A DNA stretch of 64,000 bases from Anthoceros angustus. Its lineage: Eukaryota > Streptophyta > Anthocerotopsida > Anthocerotales > Anthocerotaceae. The translations under genes and the position numbers were made by a program. Under the pieces are notes generated by a model, which saw only the letters and a list, made by a program, of their open reading frames with translations, made no database searches and was not told the origin of the DNA. This document shows positions 60,698-64,000 of the stretch, in pieces (the stretch's first letter is position 1; every line of letters begins with the position of its first letter). The DNA lies in contig VJWM01000019.1 in the NCBI GenBank assembly GCA_010909165.1, positions 434,001-498,000 on the forward strand. Reading direction: 5' to 3'.

Positions 60698-61813
60698 CTA
60701 CAGCTTGGATTGTCTCAGTATGGCCTCCAGCTCCCACTGGACGTGAGCTCGGGTGATGTCCTTCAAGGAGCAACATCCCGCCAAAGACATGGTCAGCTCC
60801 AACTCATCCCTCAGCATCTGCAGCACCTTCCGGACACCAGCCTCCCCGTCCACGGTGAGGCCGAAGATGATGGGCCTCCCCACAAACACGCCGGCAGCGC
60901 CCAAGGCCAAGGCTTTGAAAACGTCTGTGCCTCGCCGGATTCCACCGTCCACGAACACCGGCATCTCCCCCTTCACAGCATGCACCACCTCCTCCAGGGC
61001 GGAGATGGTGGCTGGCACGTGGTCCAGCTGCCGGGCACCGTGGTTCGACACAACCACGCCGGCTGCTCCTGCTGCGTAAGCCAGTTTGGCATCCTCGGCC
61101 GTGAGAATTCCCTTCACCACCACCGGCAGCCTGGTGATGGATCGCAGCCACTTCACGTCCTTCCAGCTGAGAGACATGTCCACCTCCCCGACTGTGTAGT
61201 TCGGGAGGTCTGCCGGGATGGCGTCCTGGATCCTGCTCAGGCTCACTCCCTCGAAGTTCTTCAAGCTCAGGTGGGCTGGGATCTGAAACTTGTTCCTGAT
61301 GTCGTTCTCCCTGCGTCCCACACGGGGCACGTCCACGGTGAGCACGATCGCCTGGTAGCCTTCACGCTCCGCCCTGCGCACGAAATTCACCGCAATCTCC
61401 CTGTCCTTCATCACGTAGAGCTGGAAGAAGCGGATCCCGGGCCCCGTGCCTGCCACTTCCTCGATGCTGCTGGTTGCGTTGGACGACAAGGTCATGATGG
61501 TCCCTGCTGCTGCTGCCGCCCGGGCCACCGCCAATTCCCCCTCCGGATGGGCCATCCTGTGCAAGGCTGTGGGTGCAACCATGATGGGCATGCTCACCGC
61601 ATGCCCCAGCACGGTAGTGGACAGATCTACCCGGCTCACGTCTATCAGGATCCGTGGCCTGATCCTCAGCCTTTCGAAGGCCTCGCGATTCTCCTTCAGA
61701 GACCACTCGTCCTCTGCTCCCGAGGCGTAGAAGTCGTATGCCATCTTTGGGAGCCTGTGCTTTGCGAGCACTTGGTACTCGCTCACGTTCACAACCTCGG
61801 TCGCCATGGCCAT
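60698..61813 (-). CDS. Peroxisomal (S)-2-hydroxy-acid oxidase, HAOX-like, intronless
   Basis: 371 residues from the ATG at 61813 (a second ATG is at 61807). FMN-dependent; oxidises 2-hydroxy acids to 2-oxo acids with H2O2. Seen: [11 protein letters not shown] (Tyr129 in spinach glycolate oxidase numbering), [15 protein letters not shown] (Asp157), [12 protein letters not shown] (Lys230) and SNHGARQLD (His254, Arg257). It ends in SKL, a classical PTS1 signal. Position 24 is Phe ([10 protein letters not shown]) rather than Tyr, and position 108 is Asn (TLSSNATSS) rather than Trp. Plant HAOX enzymes also carry Phe24 and the LTVDVPR variant, so long- or branched-chain hydroxy acids are more likely substrates than glycolate. 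Plant relatives normally have many introns, so this may descend from a retrocopy. Confidence 0.9.
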   Translation of the reverse strand: MAMATEVVNVSEYQVLAKHRLPKMAYDFYASGAEDEWSLKENREAFERLRIRPRILIDVSRVDLSTTVLGHAVSMPIMVAPTALHRMAHPEGELAVARAAAAAGTIMTLSSNATSSIEEVAGTGPGIRFFQLYVMKDREIAVNFVRRAEREGYQAIVLTVDVPRVGRRENDIRNKFQIPAHLSLKNFEGVSLSRIQDAIPADLPNYTVGEVDMSLSWKDVKWLRSITRLPVVVKGILTAEDAKLAYAAGAAGVVVSNHGARQLDHVPATISALEEVVHAVKGEMPVFVDGGIRRGTDVFKALALGAAGVFVGRPIIFGLTVDGEAGVRKVLQMLRDELELTMSLAGCCSLKDITRAHVQWELEAILRQSKL

Positions 61814-61973
61814 GGCGGATGTTGCCACCGCCCAGATTGTACCGAGACTGACAAGCTTCTGGCTTGCCGCATCGACTTCGAGGGTTTGAGAGCATTCCAG
61901 TGCCAAGACCCTAAAACCTCTCCTCAGAGAATGTCCGAATGTGCAACGGCTTAGTGATGGTGGCGGGCAGAGG
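61814..61973. promoter_or_regulatory. Compact divergent promoter
   Basis: Only 160 bases separate the start of the hydroxy-acid oxidase (minus) from the first ATG of the IF3 gene (plus). The two must share regulatory sequence unless the IF3 start lies elsewhere. I see no TATA box. Confidence 0.5.
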
Positions 61974-63692
61974 ATGAGGCAGAGGACATATTGGCGCCTG
62001 CTGGTGCGAGTGGTGGATGCCGCCGCCGCCTCGGCAGGTGGGAGGAAGCAGGAGCTTCTGGGTAGTGGGCACCCGTGCAGGATCCAGGATGGACTGGCCT
62101 GGGGAATGTCGTTGGGTCCTGACCGGAATTCTTCCTTCATTGCAGTCAGAAACTATGCAGCTCCGATTGTGAGTAGAGTGCGGTGTTTTGGTAGCTTCAC
62201 GTCCATTGCTACCTCGCATTTTTGCCTTGTAGCAGGCATTAGAGTCAGCCAGCTGCGTGCAGGTGAAAGGCGGGAAGGCATCGAAGCAGAAACCCAGGCC
62301 TTCTGATAAAATTGAACCTGAGAAGGATCCACGGCGCGTTAACAGGGCTGTGGTGGCCAGGAACATCCGCCTTATTGGCGAGGACGGTGAGTAAGTGCCT
62401 GGGAAGGTGTGGTGTTTGTTGTCTAGATCTGCTAAACCTGCTGAAAAATGCTTGCCGGCATGGTGCTGTTTGTGGCAGGAAAAAGTCATGAGGTTCTTAC
62501 GAGAGCAGAGGCTCTTCAGCGTGCCCTTCGTTCGGGTTTGGATCTCGTTGAGGTACTCATTTGAGGTCTAAGTGGAAAATGATAAGCATTGACAGTTTGA
62601 TGCTAGTCAACTTGGGATTGCTGCTGCCTTGTCCAGTTTGGAGCATTTTTTTGATGTGTAGAAGCTTATCAATTCTTTCAGGTTGATGGCAAGGTTGATC
62701 CTGTTGTCTGCAAGCTTATGGACTACAAGAAGGAGAAGTTTAAGGAGAAGCAACGTGAGAAGGAACTTCGTAAAAAGCAGGTCTGCGGCACCTTGTTGGT
62801 GATTCCTCTGTAAGCTGGGACAGCAGCACGTCCGTGGAAATTCTTCCCACAGAGTGATTTGAAGGTGCATGGCATTCAGTGATGCAGTCACTAGGCTTGC
62901 TAGGATCTTAGGTTCGGGGTTTAACAGGCACAGTAGGATGTTGGAATGAACCGTGATCATTGAAGTGTGTATGGGGGTGAGAGCTCTCAACACTGATATG
63001 TCATGCCAGGTGGAGAAACGTCGACTAGATGATATGAAGGAGATCCGATATGGCTTCAAAACGGTAAGCAAGCCTTTCACGTCCACCTGTTCTTGTTCAG
63101 AGAGGAGTTAGCCCTTTCTTGCGCAGTTGTTGAAACAATGCTCTAAATATCAGGAGCAGAAGGATCTGGAAATGAAGGCAGAGATGGCGACAAGATCTTT
63201 GCAGCGGGGACATAGAGTCAAGGTGACTGCAGCCTAGTGAAACCCTAACGCTCATGGCAACCATTTGTGCTGGCTTGTGGAAATGTCTCTGGAATGAACG
63301 TTAGTGGCTGCCCTGTTGTTGCTAGGTCACGATTCTGACGCAGGGTCAGGCTGCGGATGGTGTTCCTCTACAGCAGCTGCAGAAAATGATTGATCTGGTA
63401 AGTAACCATGGCACCCCGGAAGGTCAATTGAAGTCAAGAGCCGGCTGCGTGACTCATGCCTGTTGGTGCACCACAGCTCAAGGATGTGTCCAAGATTGAG
63501 GTGGGTCCAAGATTGGATCCCACTCGCACCTGGGTGCTACTGCGACCTCTTTCGGTGACTTCCAGAAAGTCGGGACAAAAGTCAGGCGTCAAGGACGGGA
63601 GCGGTGATAGTGGTGACGATAGTGACAACGATGAGCCTCATCAAGTCGATGGCTTGGAAGACGATGGCGCTGCAATTCGGAGTATGAAATGA
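61974..63692 (+). CDS. Organellar translation initiation factor IF-3, eight exons
   Basis: Exons: 61974-62168, 62263-62386, 62479-62552, 62682-62780, 63010-63063, 63154-63222, 63326-63397, 63477-63692; 300 residues. IF-3 holds the small ribosomal subunit free and proofreads the start codon. Exon 1 ([20 protein letters not shown]) is Arg-rich and fits a mitochondrial or plastid presequence. The IF3 N-domain spans [20 protein letters not shown] to [14 protein letters not shown] Lys-rich linker follows. The C-domain covers [23 protein letters not shown] and [12 protein letters not shown]. The tail is acidic ([14 protein letters not shown]). Exon 5 is only 54 bases. Short exons and 79-230-base introns all join in phase. 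Confidence 0.92.
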
Positions 63693-64000
63693 GTCAAAAC
63701 TCTTTGGAGTCCCCGTCAGTGCTCTCGTCATTGACAACTGTGTGTCTATGTCGCTGAATGGAGCTCAATGCAATAGAACAAATGAAGCATTCAGCAAATT
63801 TTCCTTGCAAGTGGCAGACGAAGAGCGTTGAAGCTAAAAGTTGTGGATCCATCTTCGGATTGCACGACATTAGAAGGAAAGCCAAAGACGGATGGGCCCA
63901 AAGAATTGCTAGGATACAGGAGAAGTCTTGGATGTCTCGTCAACCGGGAGTCCAGTACCAGAGAGAAGAATATCTACATGTGCACCGAAGGAATTGACCT
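63693..64000 (+). other. 3' region of the IF3 gene
   Basis: About 310 bases to the window edge. It is probably 3' UTR and start of intergenic DNA. A short open frame here has no recognisable features. Confidence 0.4.

Overview
This is nuclear DNA of a land plant or close streptophyte relative. Evidence: spliced genes with compact GT-AG introns (mostly 80-110 bases), a class III peroxidase, the plastid GTPase BPG2 type, a plant-type ADP/ATP carrier with a long N-terminal extension, a PTS1-tagged 2-hydroxy-acid oxidase and an organellar IF3. The short introns and a possible cilium-type giant protein would suit a bryophyte, lycophyte or streptophyte alga better than a seed plant, but the sequence does not settle this. 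I rebuilt gene models by hand from splice signals and phase; every multi-exon model given as complete keeps its reading frame and has a length divisible by three.

Layout. 1-1.8 kb: 5' part of a synergin-gamma-like trafficking gene (minus). 2.5-6.5 kb: ten-exon CTF4/WDHD1 replication factor (minus). 6.5-12 kb: gene-poor, with a copia-like remnant and several direct repeats. 12.1-13.4 kb: class III peroxidase (minus). 13.5-20.5 kb: repeat-rich, with minisatellites and a dispersed element that recurs inverted at 25.4 kb. 21.3-23.5 kb: cyclin L (minus). 24.8-25.2 kb: possible LINE remnant. 25.9-28.4 kb: an unknown multi-pass membrane protein next to a broken duplicate. 29.4-29.9 kb: 24-bp minisatellite. 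30.4-31.1 kb: peroxidase pseudogene. 31.7-35.6 kb: BTB-like gene with a 1.33-kb tandem partial duplication. 36.1-37.7 kb: ADP/ATP carrier (minus).

38.9-47.0 kb: eight-exon gene for a 2,345-residue protein built largely of internal repeats, including twelve xQT motifs spaced about 12 residues apart (possible LC8 dynein light-chain sites), with a decayed copy of its last exon at 47.9 kb. 48.1-49.1 kb: lipoate ligase-like gene with a GC-AG intron (minus). 49.9-52.6 kb: two tandem paralogs of an unrecognised family with identical lengths for exons 2-4. 52.7-56.2 kb: DNA polymerase kappa with a UBZ finger and PIP-like motifs (minus). 56.3 kb: tRNA-Arg(CCG), followed by a triplicated segment that runs from the tRNA T-loop into exon 1 of the BPG2-like gene (57.2-59.5 kb). 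59.8-60.6 kb: plastid-targeted NAD(P)H:FMN/quinone reductase. 60.7-61.8 kb: intronless HAOX-like oxidase (minus), divergent from an eight-exon organellar IF3 gene (62.0-63.7 kb).

The genes are independent housekeeping or stress genes, not an operon. Two deal with replication and damage tolerance (CTF4, Pol kappa), three with organelle translation or metabolism (BPG2, IF3, ADP/ATP carrier). The strongest candidates for something undescribed are the xQT-array giant protein and the 223/224-residue paralog pair. A second theme is frequent local tandem duplication that leaves broken neighbours.
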